The position numbers and the translations under genes were made by a program. The notes below the pieces were generated by a model. That model saw nothing but the letters and a program-made list of their open reading frames with translations. It searched no databases and was not told where the DNA came from. A stretch of 64,000 nt of DNA from Rhodothermus marinus DSM 4252 (GTDB taxonomy: Bacteria; Bacteroidota; Rhodothermia; Rhodothermales; Rhodothermaceae): contig NC_013501.1 in the NCBI RefSeq assembly GCF_000024845.1, positions 1,058,001 to 1,122,000 on the forward strand, in the 5' to 3' direction. This document shows, one piece after another, positions 8,726-18,787 of this stretch. Numbering within the stretch: position 1 is the first letter of the stretch; each line of letters begins with the position of its first letter.

Positions 8726-9310
8726 ATGCCCATAGGAGAAGTCATCGAGTCGAGCACGCGTCAGTTCGTGGCCGAGGTGTACCGGGATCAGCCGCCACCG
8801 GCTTTTGGAAGCTGGGTGCGGGTGGTGCAGCCGGACGGCCGCACGATCTACGGGCTGGTCAGCCATGTCGAGATGGGCAGCGTGGAGCCCGGCCGTCGGC
8901 CGATGGCGCTGGGCCGCTCGCCCGACGAGCTGCGCCGCGAGATGCCCCAGGTGCTGGAGTTGATCCGCACGACGTTTCGGGCGCAGGTGCTGGCCTACGA
9001 GGATCCGGACGGCCGCATTCACCAGACGCTGCCACCCTATCCGGCCGGCATTCATGCCTTCGTTGAGGCGTGCCCGCTCGAGATCGTCCGGCGACTGGGG
9101 CGGCCTTATGATTTTCTGCGCACGCTCGTGCAGAATCCCGATCCGGCCGTGCCGGTGGACGATCTGCTGGTGGCCGTGCTCCGGCAGATCCACGACGGCC
9201 ACAGCGACCCCGAGCGCGAGCAGGCGCTGATCGAAGCAGGCCGCGTGCTGAGCCGTCTGCTGCGCGACGACCACGAGCGGCTGCAGGCCATTCTGCGCCG
9301 CGTGGTGTGA
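8726..9310 (+). CDS. Stand-alone HAS-barrel protein (HerA N-terminal-like)
   Basis: This 194-aa protein matches the HAS-barrel found at the N-terminus of HerA and ATP-synthase-like ATPases. It starts MPIGEVIESSTRQFVAEVY, then GSWVRVVQPDGRTIYGLVSHVE, the small beta-barrel at about residues 1-60. It has no Walker A or B motif, so it is not the HerA motor. The rest is helical, with a charged C-terminus. It follows nurA in the same direction (22-base gap), so the two are probably one transcript. Possible roles are docking NurA to a separate HerA or acting as its adaptor; this is inference. Confidence 0.72.
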   Translation: MPIGEVIESSTRQFVAEVYRDQPPPAFGSWVRVVQPDGRTIYGLVSHVEMGSVEPGRRPMALGRSPDELRREMPQVLELIRTTFRAQVLAYEDPDGRIHQTLPPYPAGIHAFVEACPLEIVRRLGRPYDFLRTLVQNPDPAVPVDDLLVAVLRQIHDGHSDPEREQALIEAGRVLSRLLRDDHERLQAILRRVV

Positions 9311-9313
9311 GGC

Positions 9314-9811
9314 TTAGAAGATCACCCCGATGCGGACGGGCAGCACGACGTCCACGTTGCGTTCGCCCACGACCAGGGTGGGGTTGAGTTCATAGAAGAC
9401 CTGCGTTTCGCGCAGGAGCTGCACCCAGCCGAAGCCGAAATGAACGGTCGGGCCGCTCTCGCCGCTGTAGCGCTCCGAAAGCGGCGCGTAGGCGCCGAAG
9501 CCGCCCAGGATGTAGAAGGCCTGGCGTCCGTGGGGCGGAAACGTCACGATGGCCGAAAGCTGCGGGTCGAACACGTAGCTGGCCTCGTCGCGGCCCCGGA
9601 AGATGAAGCCCGTGAAGCCCAGATCGACCGCCAGCGACAGATCGGCGCTGACCGGCGCGGCGGCCCGGGTCCGCACGCCCAGTCCCAGCCCCTCGGCCGT
9701 CGTAAGCAGGGCGTTGAAGCCCAGTCCGACGCGCGCCTGCCGCTGTGCGGAGGCCGTTCCGGCCAGCGCCAGCAGCATCAGGACGAAAAGAAGGCTCCGG
9801 CAGTGCTTCAT
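9314..9811 (-). CDS. Small outer-membrane beta-barrel-like protein
   Basis: 165 aa with a clear signal peptide (MKHCRSLLFVLMLLALAGTASA, cleavage before QRQ). Alternating hydrophobic beta-strand segments follow (VGLGFNALLTTAEGLGLGV, YILGGFGAYAPLSERY, VVLPVRIGVIF). The protein ends in an aromatic residue (Phe), as outer-membrane barrels do. The size fits an eight-strand barrel of the OmpX/OmpW kind, though I cannot assign a family. The gene is convergent with the HAS-barrel gene, three bases apart. Function unknown. Confidence 0.65.
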   Translation of the reverse strand: MKHCRSLLFVLMLLALAGTASAQRQARVGLGFNALLTTAEGLGLGVRTRAAAPVSADLSLAVDLGFTGFIFRGRDEASYVFDPQLSAIVTFPPHGRQAFYILGGFGAYAPLSERYSGESGPTVHFGFGWVQLLRETQVFYELNPTLVVGERNVDVVLPVRIGVIF

Positions 9812-9850
9812 GGTTGGTGCCTGCGTTGATGGATGAGGTTGCTTGAGCGG

Positions 9851-9876
9851 CCGGCATGCCGGAATTTAGAAATTCC
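9851..9876. promoter_or_regulatory. Two adjacent palindromes between divergent genes
   Basis: CCGGCATGCCGG (9851-9862) is a perfect palindrome and runs into GGAATTTAGAAATTCC (9861-9876), a perfect inverted repeat with a two-base centre. They lie between the divergent starts at 9811 and 9985 and could be operator sites. No regulator is identified. Confidence 0.3.
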
Positions 9877-9984
9877 GCCGCACATAAAAAGCCCCGGCCT
9901 GTAAGGTCTTGTTGAAACCGACGTAACCGATCCTCCGGAAGTTGCGTATCTTTCAGACGATTTGAATCAAGCAGGGAGCAGATC

Positions 9985-10260
9985 ATGGGTTTCTGGGAAT
10001 TTCTGACCACGCTGGCCGTGGCAGTGGTGTTGCCGCTGGCTATTGTCCATCTGATTCTCAGCTACCGGCGCGAGAAGCTCAAGCTGCGGCAGGGGCCGTC
10101 GCTGGGCGCACGCGAACTGCAGCAACTGGTGCGGCAGGCCGTCGAGGAAGCCCAGCAACCGCTGTTGGCTCGGATCGAAGCGCTGGAGCGCCAGCTCAGG
10201 GCGTTGCCTGCATCCAGTGAAACGGTCACTCCAGAAAAAACGGCATCCCATGATTCCTGA
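9985..10260 (+). CDS. PspB-like membrane/coiled-coil protein
   Basis: 91 aa: a transmembrane helix at about residues 5-26 (FLTTLAVAVVLPLAIVHLI), a basic stop-transfer segment (SYRREKLKLR), then a helix with coiled-coil heptads (LQQLVRQAVEEAQQPLLARIEALERQL). This layout matches PspB of the phage-shock envelope-stress system, which is about 75 aa. No pspA or pspC is nearby. The following gene overlaps it and encodes a protein of the same design, so the two probably form a pair of interacting membrane subunits. The assignment to PspB is by layout and the RIEALE-type motif only. Confidence 0.6.
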   Translation: MGFWEFLTTLAVAVVLPLAIVHLILSYRREKLKLRQGPSLGARELQQLVRQAVEEAQQPLLARIEALERQLRALPASSETVTPEKTASHDS

Positions 10261-10537
10261 AAATCTCTTTTACCTCAGGCTTGTTACCCTTGTCATCGGC
10301 ATTTCGGCCCTGACGGTGTGGGCGATCGTCCGCTATCTGGCCCGGCGTCGTCCGGTGACGGAGGGGCCGGCGCTCACGAAGGGGGAGCTGGAACAGCTCA
10401 TCGAAACGGCCGTGCGACGGGCCATGGCACCGCTGGAAGCCCGGTTGGAGCGTCTGGAGCGTCAGCTAGCGCCTCCGTCCGAAGCGTCCCGACCGCCATT
10501 CCGCCGGGAGGCCGAACAACCGGAGCAGCCCGGCTGA
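10250..10537 (+). CDS. Second PspB-like membrane/coiled-coil protein
   Basis: 95 aa, starting at the ATG at 10250, inside the end of the previous gene (11-base overlap, so translation is probably coupled). It has the same plan as its neighbour: N-terminal transmembrane helix (LRLVTLVIGISALTVWAIV), a basic junction (RYLARRRP), then a coiled coil (LEQLIETAVRRAMAPLEARLERLERQL) and an acidic, proline-rich tail. The two look like a tandem duplication that has diverged. Envelope-stress sensing is a guess from PspB resemblance. Confidence 0.58.
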   Translation: MIPENLFYLRLVTLVIGISALTVWAIVRYLARRRPVTEGPALTKGELEQLIETAVRRAMAPLEARLERLERQLAPPSEASRPPFRREAEQPEQPG

Positions 10538-10596
10538 TTTCTGCAGTGCATGATGGGCAGCGCTCCTTGTGCCGGATACAATTCGGCAGATACGAC

Positions 10597-10621
10597 AGGG
10601 CGGACACAGCGGTCCGCCCTT
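10597..10621 (+). terminator. Hairpin, probable terminator of the PspB-like genes
   Basis: AGGGCGGAC (10597-10605) pairs with GTCCGCCCT (10612-10620) around a short loop. Only two T residues follow, so termination efficiency is uncertain. Confidence 0.45.
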
Positions 10622-10777
10622 ATGTGGTGGGGAGGTGGCACCGTAGTGTGCGCCCGCGCTTTCAGCCCGGGAGGAGGCGTGGTCATGGGATTTCGCGCAT
10701 ACGCACCATGCGGCCGGGAACGCATGATGCGTCCGTTCCGGCGTCGCTGATTGCATGGAGGGCACGTATTTGCAAAG

Positions 10778-10808
10778 AAAGGCCGCCGGCAAGTGACCGG
10801 CGGCCTTT
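10778..10808 (-). terminator. Terminator of ppdK
   Basis: The perfect 12-base arms AAAGGCCGCCGG (10778-10789) and its complement (10797-10808) have a seven-base loop. On the minus strand the stem is followed by CTTTG. It lies 30 bases beyond the ppdK stop. Confidence 0.7.
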
Positions 10809-10837
10809 CCTGTCCGTGCGGTTATTGTCCGGACAGA

Positions 10838-13519
<2,682 letters not shown>

Positions 13520-13594
13520 GGGACCCCCTTGGAAAGCGTTTTCGTGAAACAGATATTGAAAAGAACCCGATGCCTTTCGGCAACTTTTTGCCAT

Positions 13595-13622
13595 AAGATA
13601 GACTTCTATCGCCCGTTGTCAA
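13595..13622 (-). promoter_or_regulatory. Promoter of ppdK
   Basis: Read on the minus strand: TTGACA (plus 13617-13622), a 16-base spacer, then TATCTT (plus 13595-13600). It is 76 bases upstream of the chosen ATG. It has the same TTGACA/TATCnT architecture as the promoters of tRNA-Gly and of the arginine leader. Confidence 0.65.
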
Positions 13623-13697
13623 CCGGGCCGTGCAAAATGGACAGGTTTGTCAACAATCGAGGCATAAGCTGTTAAAATTTTGTTTTTACTTCACGAA

Positions 13698-13715
13698 CAG
13701 GAGTCTTTACTCCTG
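13698..13715. promoter_or_regulatory. Inverted repeat upstream of the Dps gene
   Basis: CAGGAGT (13698-13704) and ACTCCTG (13709-13715) form a perfect 7-base dyad with a 4-base centre, in an unusually AT-rich stretch between ppdK and the Dps-type gene. It may be an operator for oxidative-stress or iron control, or an mRNA leader hairpin. The sequence does not tell which. Confidence 0.35.
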
Positions 13716-13777
13716 AAAAGAATGGGTGAAGCGTAATTTTTAAAACGATTAAATTCCTGCAAACAAACGGAAAAGCC

Positions 13778-14329
13778 ATGCAAGGAGTTGAAAAACTACC
13801 ACAGGTTTTTGGCGAGCCGGCGCGGCCGCGCACGGAGGTGCGCATGAACACGGTGGGGCTGCCCCGGCCGGTGGTCGAGCAGTTGCTCCCGCATCTGGAC
13901 GCCTTCCAGGCTTCGCTCTGGGTGCTCTATCACCAGTATCACAAGCATCACTGGTTGGTCGAAGGGGAAACCTACACGGAGCTGCACCGCTTCTTCCAGG
14001 AGTGCTACGAACAGGTGCACGAGAGCCTGGACCGCATTGCCGAGCGGATCACGTTGCTGGGCGGCGTGCCTACCTGTCATCCGGAGGAGCTGATCAAGCG
14101 GTCGTTTCTGACGCACGAGCCGGAAGGCGTCTATGCGGTGGAGGCCATGTTGCAGCACGACCTGCGGGCCGAACGCGAGCTGTGCATTCAGCTTCGGGGT
14201 AGCATTGCGCTGGCGCTGGAATTGAACGAGCACGGCACGCGTCGCCTGCTGGAAGACGTGCTGCAGGCGGCCGAGGCGCGGGCCACGCAACTGGCGCACT
14301 TCCTGGGAGATCACGCCGCAACCGAGTAA
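13778..14329 (+). CDS. dps: Dps-family ferritin-like DNA protection protein
   Basis: 183 aa, a four-helix-bundle ferritin of Dps type: YHQYHKHHWLVEGETYTELHRFF corresponds to the family's LY..K..HWNV.G..F..LH..FE. It is followed by ESLDRIAERITLLGGVPTCHPEEL, giving the inter-subunit ferroxidase ligands (His in HHW, Asp and Glu in the next helix). Dps proteins oxidise Fe(II) with peroxide and shield DNA. An extension of about 25 residues precedes the core. The start at 13778 is preceded by GGAAAA. The upstream gap is AT-rich with a dyad. Glycerate kinase follows after five bases. Confidence 0.88.
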   Translation: MQGVEKLPQVFGEPARPRTEVRMNTVGLPRPVVEQLLPHLDAFQASLWVLYHQYHKHHWLVEGETYTELHRFFQECYEQVHESLDRIAERITLLGGVPTCHPEELIKRSFLTHEPEGVYAVEAMLQHDLRAERELCIQLRGSIALALELNEHGTRRLLEDVLQAAEARATQLAHFLGDHAATE

Positions 14330-14334
14330 GCCGC

Positions 14335-15654
14335 ATGAGTCATCATCAGGACCTTGTAGCCGACGCGCAGGCCATCTTCCGGGCGGCCGTGCGCGGCGCA
14401 CAGGCCGACGTTTTGCTGACGCAGACGCCCTGGACCACCTGGGCCCCGAAGCCGCTGGACCAGTACCGACGCGTGGTGGTGGCCGGTATGGGCAAGGCGG
14501 CCCTGGCCATGGCCGGCATGGTCGAGCAGCAACTGGGCGAGCGGATCGCCGAAGGCGCGGTGGTGGTCCCGCATGGCCACACGCAGACGCCTCCGCCACA
14601 TTGTCCGCCACCCCGACGCATCGAGGTGCTGGAGGCCGGACATCCTGTGCCGGACGAGCACAGCGTGCAGGCGGCCCGACGCATGCTGGCGCTGGCCGAA
14701 GATTGTGCGGAGGACGATCTGCTGCTGGTGCTCATCTCCGGCGGCGGTTCGTCGCTGTGTGCGGACTTCGAGCCGCCGGTAACGCTGGCCGACGCGCAGC
14801 AGACCTTCCGGCTCCTGCTCGAAAGCGGCGCCGACATCCATCAGATCAACACGGTGCGGAAGCACTTGTCGCGCATCGGCGGCGGGCGTCTGGCCCGGGC
14901 GGCCGCCCCGGCCGACGTGCTGGCGCTGGTCATCTCCGACGTGGTGGGCGACGATCTGTCGGTCATCGCCAGCGGGCCGACCGTGCCGGACCCCACCACG
15001 TTTGCCGAAGCGATCGCCGTACTGCGACGCTACGACCTGTGGCATCGTGTGCCCGAGTCGGTGCGCGTGCGCCTGGAAGCAGGTGTTACCGATCCGTCGC
15101 TCGAGACGCCCAAGCCGGCCGATCCGCGTTTTGCCCGGGTCGTGACGCGGCTGATCGGCACGAACCGGCGGGCGCTCGAGGCGGCCGCCGACGAAGCCCG
15201 CCAGCGCGGCTACTCGGTGCGCATCGTCACGGATCGGCTGACTGGCGAGGCGCGCGAAGTGGCGCCCCGACTGGTGACGGCCCTGCGCGACGTGCGCGAC
15301 GATCGGCCGGTGTGCCTGCTCTGGGGCGGTGAAACCACCGTCATGGTGCGGGGCAGCGGCCGGGGCGGCCGCAACCAGGAGCTGGCGCTGGCCGCCGCGC
15401 TCGCCATGGAGGGCTGGAACGCGGAGGCCGTGCTGCTCAGCGGCGGGACCGACGGCCGCGACGGCCCCACCGATGCCGCCGGCGCCTGGGCCACGCCCGA
15501 CACCGCGCCCCGGGCGCGCGCCTGCGGCATGGACCCCCGGGCTTACCTCGACAACAACGACGCCTACACTTTTTTCGAGGCGCTCGAGCAGCTGCTGTTT
15601 ACCGGCCCCACGCACACGAACGTGATGGACGTGCAGGTGGGGCTGCGGCGGTAA
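14335..15654 (+). CDS. Glycerate 2-kinase (GckA/TtuD, MOFRL family)
   Basis: 439 aa, the normal length for this family. The N-terminal DUF4147 domain shows VVVAGMGKAALAMA, VLEAGHPVPDEHSV and LVLISGGGSSLC. The C-terminal MOFRL domain carries LLWGGETTVMVRGSGRGGRNQE and LSGGTDGRDGPTDAAGA. These enzymes phosphorylate D-glycerate at C2, feeding 2-phosphoglycerate into glycolysis. It starts five bases after the Dps gene and is convergent with argB. Some relatives are called hydroxypyruvate reductase, but the motifs are of the kinase. Confidence 0.9.
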   Translation: MSHHQDLVADAQAIFRAAVRGAQADVLLTQTPWTTWAPKPLDQYRRVVVAGMGKAALAMAGMVEQQLGERIAEGAVVVPHGHTQTPPPHCPPPRRIEVLEAGHPVPDEHSVQAARRMLALAEDCAEDDLLLVLISGGGSSLCADFEPPVTLADAQQTFRLLLESGADIHQINTVRKHLSRIGGGRLARAAAPADVLALVISDVVGDDLSVIASGPTVPDPTTFAEAIAVLRRYDLWHRVPESVRVRLEAGVTDPSLETPKPADPRFARVVTRLIGTNRRALEAAADEARQRGYSVRIVTDRLTGEAREVAPRLVTALRDVRDDRPVCLLWGGETTVMVRGSGRGGRNQELALAAALAMEGWNAEAVLLSGGTDGRDGPTDAAGAWATPDTAPRARACGMDPRAYLDNNDAYTFFEALEQLLFTGPTHTNVMDVQVGLRR

Positions 15655-15669
15655 ACTGAAGGCTCGCGC

Positions 15670-16458
15670 TCAAGGAACGACGGAGGTGGCCCGACGGCGG
15701 GCGAGCAGATCGTCGGGAGCCAGGATGTGCACCTCGGGGATGCCGCGGTCCAGTGCCTGAAACGCCACCTCCAGCTTGACGCGCATGCCGCCGCCGATCC
15801 ATCCGTCGCGCAATCCGGCCTCGAAGGTGGCCCGGTCGCAGTGGGGCAGAAGACTGGAGGGGTCGTCCGGGTTGCGGTGTACGCCACCGGTTTCGGTCAC
15901 GAGCAGGAACGCGCGGGCCTGGAGCGCCTCGGCCAGCGCGCAGGCCACCGTGTCGGCGTTCACGTTGTAGAGCTGGCCTTCGTCGTCAATGCCGAGCGGT
16001 GCCACCACGGGCACGTAGCCACCTTCCAGCAGATGGCGCAGCAGGGCCGGTTCGACGCGCGCCACGTCGCCGACGAAGCCGAAGTCCACCGTTTCGCCTT
16101 CGATCGTCCAGGGCGGGCGGCGACGCACGCGTAGCGTGCCGCCGTCGGCGGCCGCCAGTCCAACGGCCGGGAGGCCATGCTGCAGGGCGGCGGCCACCAG
16201 GCGCAGGTTCAGCTCGCCGCGCAGCGCCCACTGGAGAATCTGCAGGTCCAGTTCGGTAGTCACGCGGCGGCCCTGTACGATGCGGGGCTGATGACCGAGC
16301 CGACGGGCCAGCGCCGTGGCCTGCGGACCGCCGCCGTGCACGACCACGACGGGCGCCTCTCTGCGCAGGTCGGCCACGCCTTTCCAGAAGGCGTCGAGCG
16401 CTTCGGGCGCTTCGAGCAGGGCGCCGCCGATTTTGACCACGATCGGGCGAATACTCAT
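15670..16458 (-). CDS. argB: N-acyl-L-glutamate kinase (ArgB)
   Basis: 262 aa from the ATG at 16458, which overlaps the carbamoyltransferase stop in an ATGA. The amino-acid-kinase motifs are VVKIGGALLE at the N-terminus, VVVHGGGPQATALARRLG, LYNVNADTVACALAEAL and GWIGGGMRVKLEVAFQAL. It phosphorylates the gamma-carboxyl of N-acetyl- or N-succinyl-glutamate, the second acyl-pathway step to arginine. Which acyl group it uses should match the neighbouring carbamoyltransferase, and that is unresolved. It is the last gene of the arginine operon. Confidence 0.93.
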   Translation of the reverse strand: MSIRPIVVKIGGALLEAPEALDAFWKGVADLRREAPVVVVHGGGPQATALARRLGHQPRIVQGRRVTTELDLQILQWALRGELNLRLVAAALQHGLPAVGLAAADGGTLRVRRRPPWTIEGETVDFGFVGDVARVEPALLRHLLEGGYVPVVAPLGIDDEGQLYNVNADTVACALAEALQARAFLLVTETGGVHRNPDDPSSLLPHCDRATFEAGLRDGWIGGGMRVKLEVAFQALDRGIPEVHILAPDDLLARRRATSVVP

Positions 16459-17498
16459 GGGTCGAAGGGAGGCAGATGCCACACGTACTCCAGGATGGCT
16501 TTCTGGGCGTAGAGTCGGAAGGCGGCCTGTTTCAGGTGAATGGCCTGCGGGCTGTCGAGCACGGCGTCGTCCACTACCACGTTGCGGCGGACGGGCAGGC
16601 AGTGCATGAAAGCGGCCTGGCGCGTGCGGGCCATCAGCTCGGGCGTGACCCGCCAGTGGCGGTGTTGCGCCCGCAGCGCCGCCTCGTCGTCAGGCGCGGT
16701 GTAGAGCAGCCGGCTGCCCCACGACTTGGCATAGACGATCGCGGCCCCCTCGAACGCTTCGGCCTGGTCGTGCACTACCGTCACGCGCCCGCCATGGGCG
16801 GCGGCGTCGGCCTGTGCCCGTGCCATGACGCCTTCGTCCAGCTCGAAACCCGGCGGGTGGGCCACGACGACCTCCATGCCCAGGCGGGCGGCCATCAACA
16901 GCGCCGAGTTGGGGACGGCCATCGGCAGCGGGCGCGGATGGTAGGCCCAGCTCAACACGAAGCGTCGGCCCTGCACGGCACCGCCCAGGTGCTCCAGGAT
17001 GGTGGCGGCGTCGGCCAGCGCCTGACAGGGATGGTAGAAGGCCGACTCCAGGTTGATGACCGGCACCGTGGCGGCGCGGACGATCGCCCGCAGCAGCACC
17101 TCGTCGCGGTCCTGCACGTAGTCGGTCTGCGAGGCGAAGACGCGTACGCCCAGCGCATCGTAGTATTCGGAAAGCACACCGATGGCCTCGCGGATGTGCT
17201 CGGCGGCCGGGCCGTCCATGACCACGCCGTCGCGCCACTCAATCTGCCAGGTGCCCTGGCCGGCCACCAGCGTGGTGGCATGGGCGCCGAGCTGCACGGC
17301 CGCCAGCTCCATGGACGTGCGCGTGCGCAGTGAGGGATTGAAAAACAGCAGCCCGAGGCTTCGATGACGGGCCGCCTGACTCCAGGCATGTTTGCCCTGG
17401 CGATAGTGCTCCAGCGTGCGCGTCAGACAGCGTTGCCAGGTGTCGTCGTCGATATACTGCCAGTCGATCAGATGCCGGGGAGGCGGAAGTTCTTCCAT
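16455..17498 (-). CDS. argF': N-acetyl- or N-succinyl-ornithine carbamoyltransferase (ArgF')
   Basis: 347 aa. The carbamoyl-phosphate loop FFNPSLRTRTS (residues 52-62), SAFYHPCQALAD, SWAYHPRPLPMAVPNSA and the FMHCLPVRRN block near the end place it with the N-acylornithine carbamoyltransferases of Xanthomonas and Bacteroides, not ordinary OTCase. The loop VVMDGPAAEHI holds Ala99 where the Xanthomonas acetylornithine enzyme has Glu92, the residue known to separate acetyl- from succinyl-ornithine use (Pro in B. fragilis). The substrate is therefore uncertain. The start codon shares one base with the argD stop, and its stop overlaps argB. Confidence 0.9.
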   Translation of the reverse strand: MEELPPPRHLIDWQYIDDDTWQRCLTRTLEHYRQGKHAWSQAARHRSLGLLFFNPSLRTRTSMELAAVQLGAHATTLVAGQGTWQIEWRDGVVMDGPAAEHIREAIGVLSEYYDALGVRVFASQTDYVQDRDEVLLRAIVRAATVPVINLESAFYHPCQALADAATILEHLGGAVQGRRFVLSWAYHPRPLPMAVPNSALLMAARLGMEVVVAHPPGFELDEGVMARAQADAAAHGGRVTVVHDQAEAFEGAAIVYAKSWGSRLLYTAPDDEAALRAQHRHWRVTPELMARTRQAAFMHCLPVRRNVVVDDAVLDSPQAIHLKQAAFRLYAQKAILEYVWHLPPFDP

Positions 17499-18685
17499 CA
17501 GACCGTCGGGGTTTCTGGCTGGTTAACAAGAACCTGCAGGAACGTTTCGAGGAAGGCGTCGATGGCGTCGTCCGGCGTGTTGAGCGGCGGCATGAGCCGG
17601 ATGACGTTCGGGTGGCTGGCGCTTCCGGCGAGCACGCCCTGCTCGCGCAGGCGGGCCAGCACCGGCGCCGCCGGGCGGTCCAGTTCCAGCCCGATCAGGC
17701 AGCCCCGCCCCCGCACCGCCACCACGTGGTCGGCCACGCCCTGGCGGATGCGTTCGAAGATGGCCGGTGCGCGCGCCATGAGCCCTTCGTCCCGGATCGT
17801 TTCGAGCGTGGCCGTTACGGCCGCCATGGCCAGCATGCCGCCGCCGAACGTGGTACCTTGGTCGCCCGGTTTGACGTGGGCGGCAATCTTGTCGGAAACC
17901 AGCACGGCGCCCACCGGCACGCCCGAGCCCAGACTTTTGGCCAGCGTGATCAGATCCGGGCGGATGCCGTACTGCTCCGAGATGGAGAAGGTACCGGTGC
18001 GGCCGACCCCCGTCTGCACCTCGTCGAAGATCAGGACGACGCCGTGGCGGTCGCACAAACGCCGCAGCTCCCGATAGTAATCCGCGGGTGCCTCGTAGAC
18101 GCCCGCCATGCTCTGGATGGGCTCCAGGATGATGGCGGCGATGTCGTCGTGACGGTCAAGCAGACGTTCGACGGCCTCCAGGTCGCCCATCGGTACAAAA
18201 TGCGTGGGTGGCAGCACCGACAGATAGGGTTTGCGGTAGCCGATGGGCTCGGTGGCGGCCAGGCTGCCCAGCGTGCGTCCGTGGAAACCACGCTCCAGCG
18301 CGATGAGGCCGGGCTTGCCCGTCCAGGCACGGGCCAGCTTGAGCGCCGTCTCGTTGGCTTCGGTGCCCGAATTGCAGAAGAACACGTGGCGCAGTCTTTC
18401 GGGTGCCATCTCGGCCAGCAGGGCGGCCGCGCGCGCCCGCACCGGACTGTAGACGACGTTCGAGTAGAACAGCAGGCGAGCGGCCTGCTCCTGAAGGGCC
18501 TGCACGACGCGCGGCGGGCAGTGCCCCAGCAGCGTGACGCAGTGGCCGCCGTAGAAGTCCAGATAACGGCGCCCTTCGGTATCCCACACGTAGCACCCTT
18601 CGCCGCGCACGAGCGCTACCGGATACTTGCGGTAGGTGGGAATCTGAAACGTGTCTTCCAGTTGAATGACTTCCTGCGTGTTCAT
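17498..18685 (-). CDS. argD: Acylornithine aminotransferase ArgD
   Basis: 395 aa, class-III PLP aminotransferase. FFCNSGTEANETALKLAR binds the PLP phosphate, IFDEVQTGVGRTG carries the PLP-contacting Asp, and TLAKSLGSGVPVGA contains the Schiff-base Lys. It transfers an amino group from glutamate to N-acylglutamate semialdehyde. It is followed directly by argF' (one-base overlap). A terminator hairpin separates it from argC upstream, so part of its expression may come from a separate start or from read-through. Confidence 0.93.
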   Translation of the reverse strand: MNTQEVIQLEDTFQIPTYRKYPVALVRGEGCYVWDTEGRRYLDFYGGHCVTLLGHCPPRVVQALQEQAARLLFYSNVVYSPVRARAAALLAEMAPERLRHVFFCNSGTEANETALKLARAWTGKPGLIALERGFHGRTLGSLAATEPIGYRKPYLSVLPPTHFVPMGDLEAVERLLDRHDDIAAIILEPIQSMAGVYEAPADYYRELRRLCDRHGVVLIFDEVQTGVGRTGTFSISEQYGIRPDLITLAKSLGSGVPVGAVLVSDKIAAHVKPGDQGTTFGGGMLAMAAVTATLETIRDEGLMARAPAIFERIRQGVADHVVAVRGRGCLIGLELDRPAAPVLARLREQGVLAGSASHPNVIRLMPPLNTPDDAIDAFLETFLQVLVNQPETPTV

Positions 18686-18753
18686 CGTTGCTTTAATCGC
18701 AAGTCGTTCTGTTTACAGAGGGCATGCTGCGCCGATGGTTCGGGAAGCACATG

Positions 18754-18782
18754 AAAAAAGCCGGGTCGATTGCGGCCCGGCT
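18754..18782 (-). terminator. Terminator between argC and argD
   Basis: On the minus strand AGCCGGG (plus 18776-18782) and its complement CCCGGCT (plus 18760-18766) flank a short loop, followed by six T residues (plus A run 18754-18759). It lies six bases past the argC stop but inside the arginine gene series, so it should reduce transcription of argD-argF'-argB. Confidence 0.8.
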
Positions 18783-18787
18783 CTGTA

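Larger units (their letters stand above)
10538..10837. other. Intergenic region between convergent genes
   Basis: About 300 bases with no credible gene. It holds two hairpins, listed separately: one behind the PspB-like pair and one behind ppdK. The short open frames here have no ribosome binding site and no recognisable product. Confidence 0.6.

Noticed and set aside
9912-9952. Promoter for the PspB-like genes from TTGAAA and TATCTT
   Set aside because: The two boxes are 29 bases apart, too far for one promoter.
18693-18752. 19-codon ORF between the argC terminator and argD, as a possible second leader peptide
   Set aside because: It has only three scattered Arg codons, no promoter and no alternative RNA structure before argD, so nothing supports a leader function.
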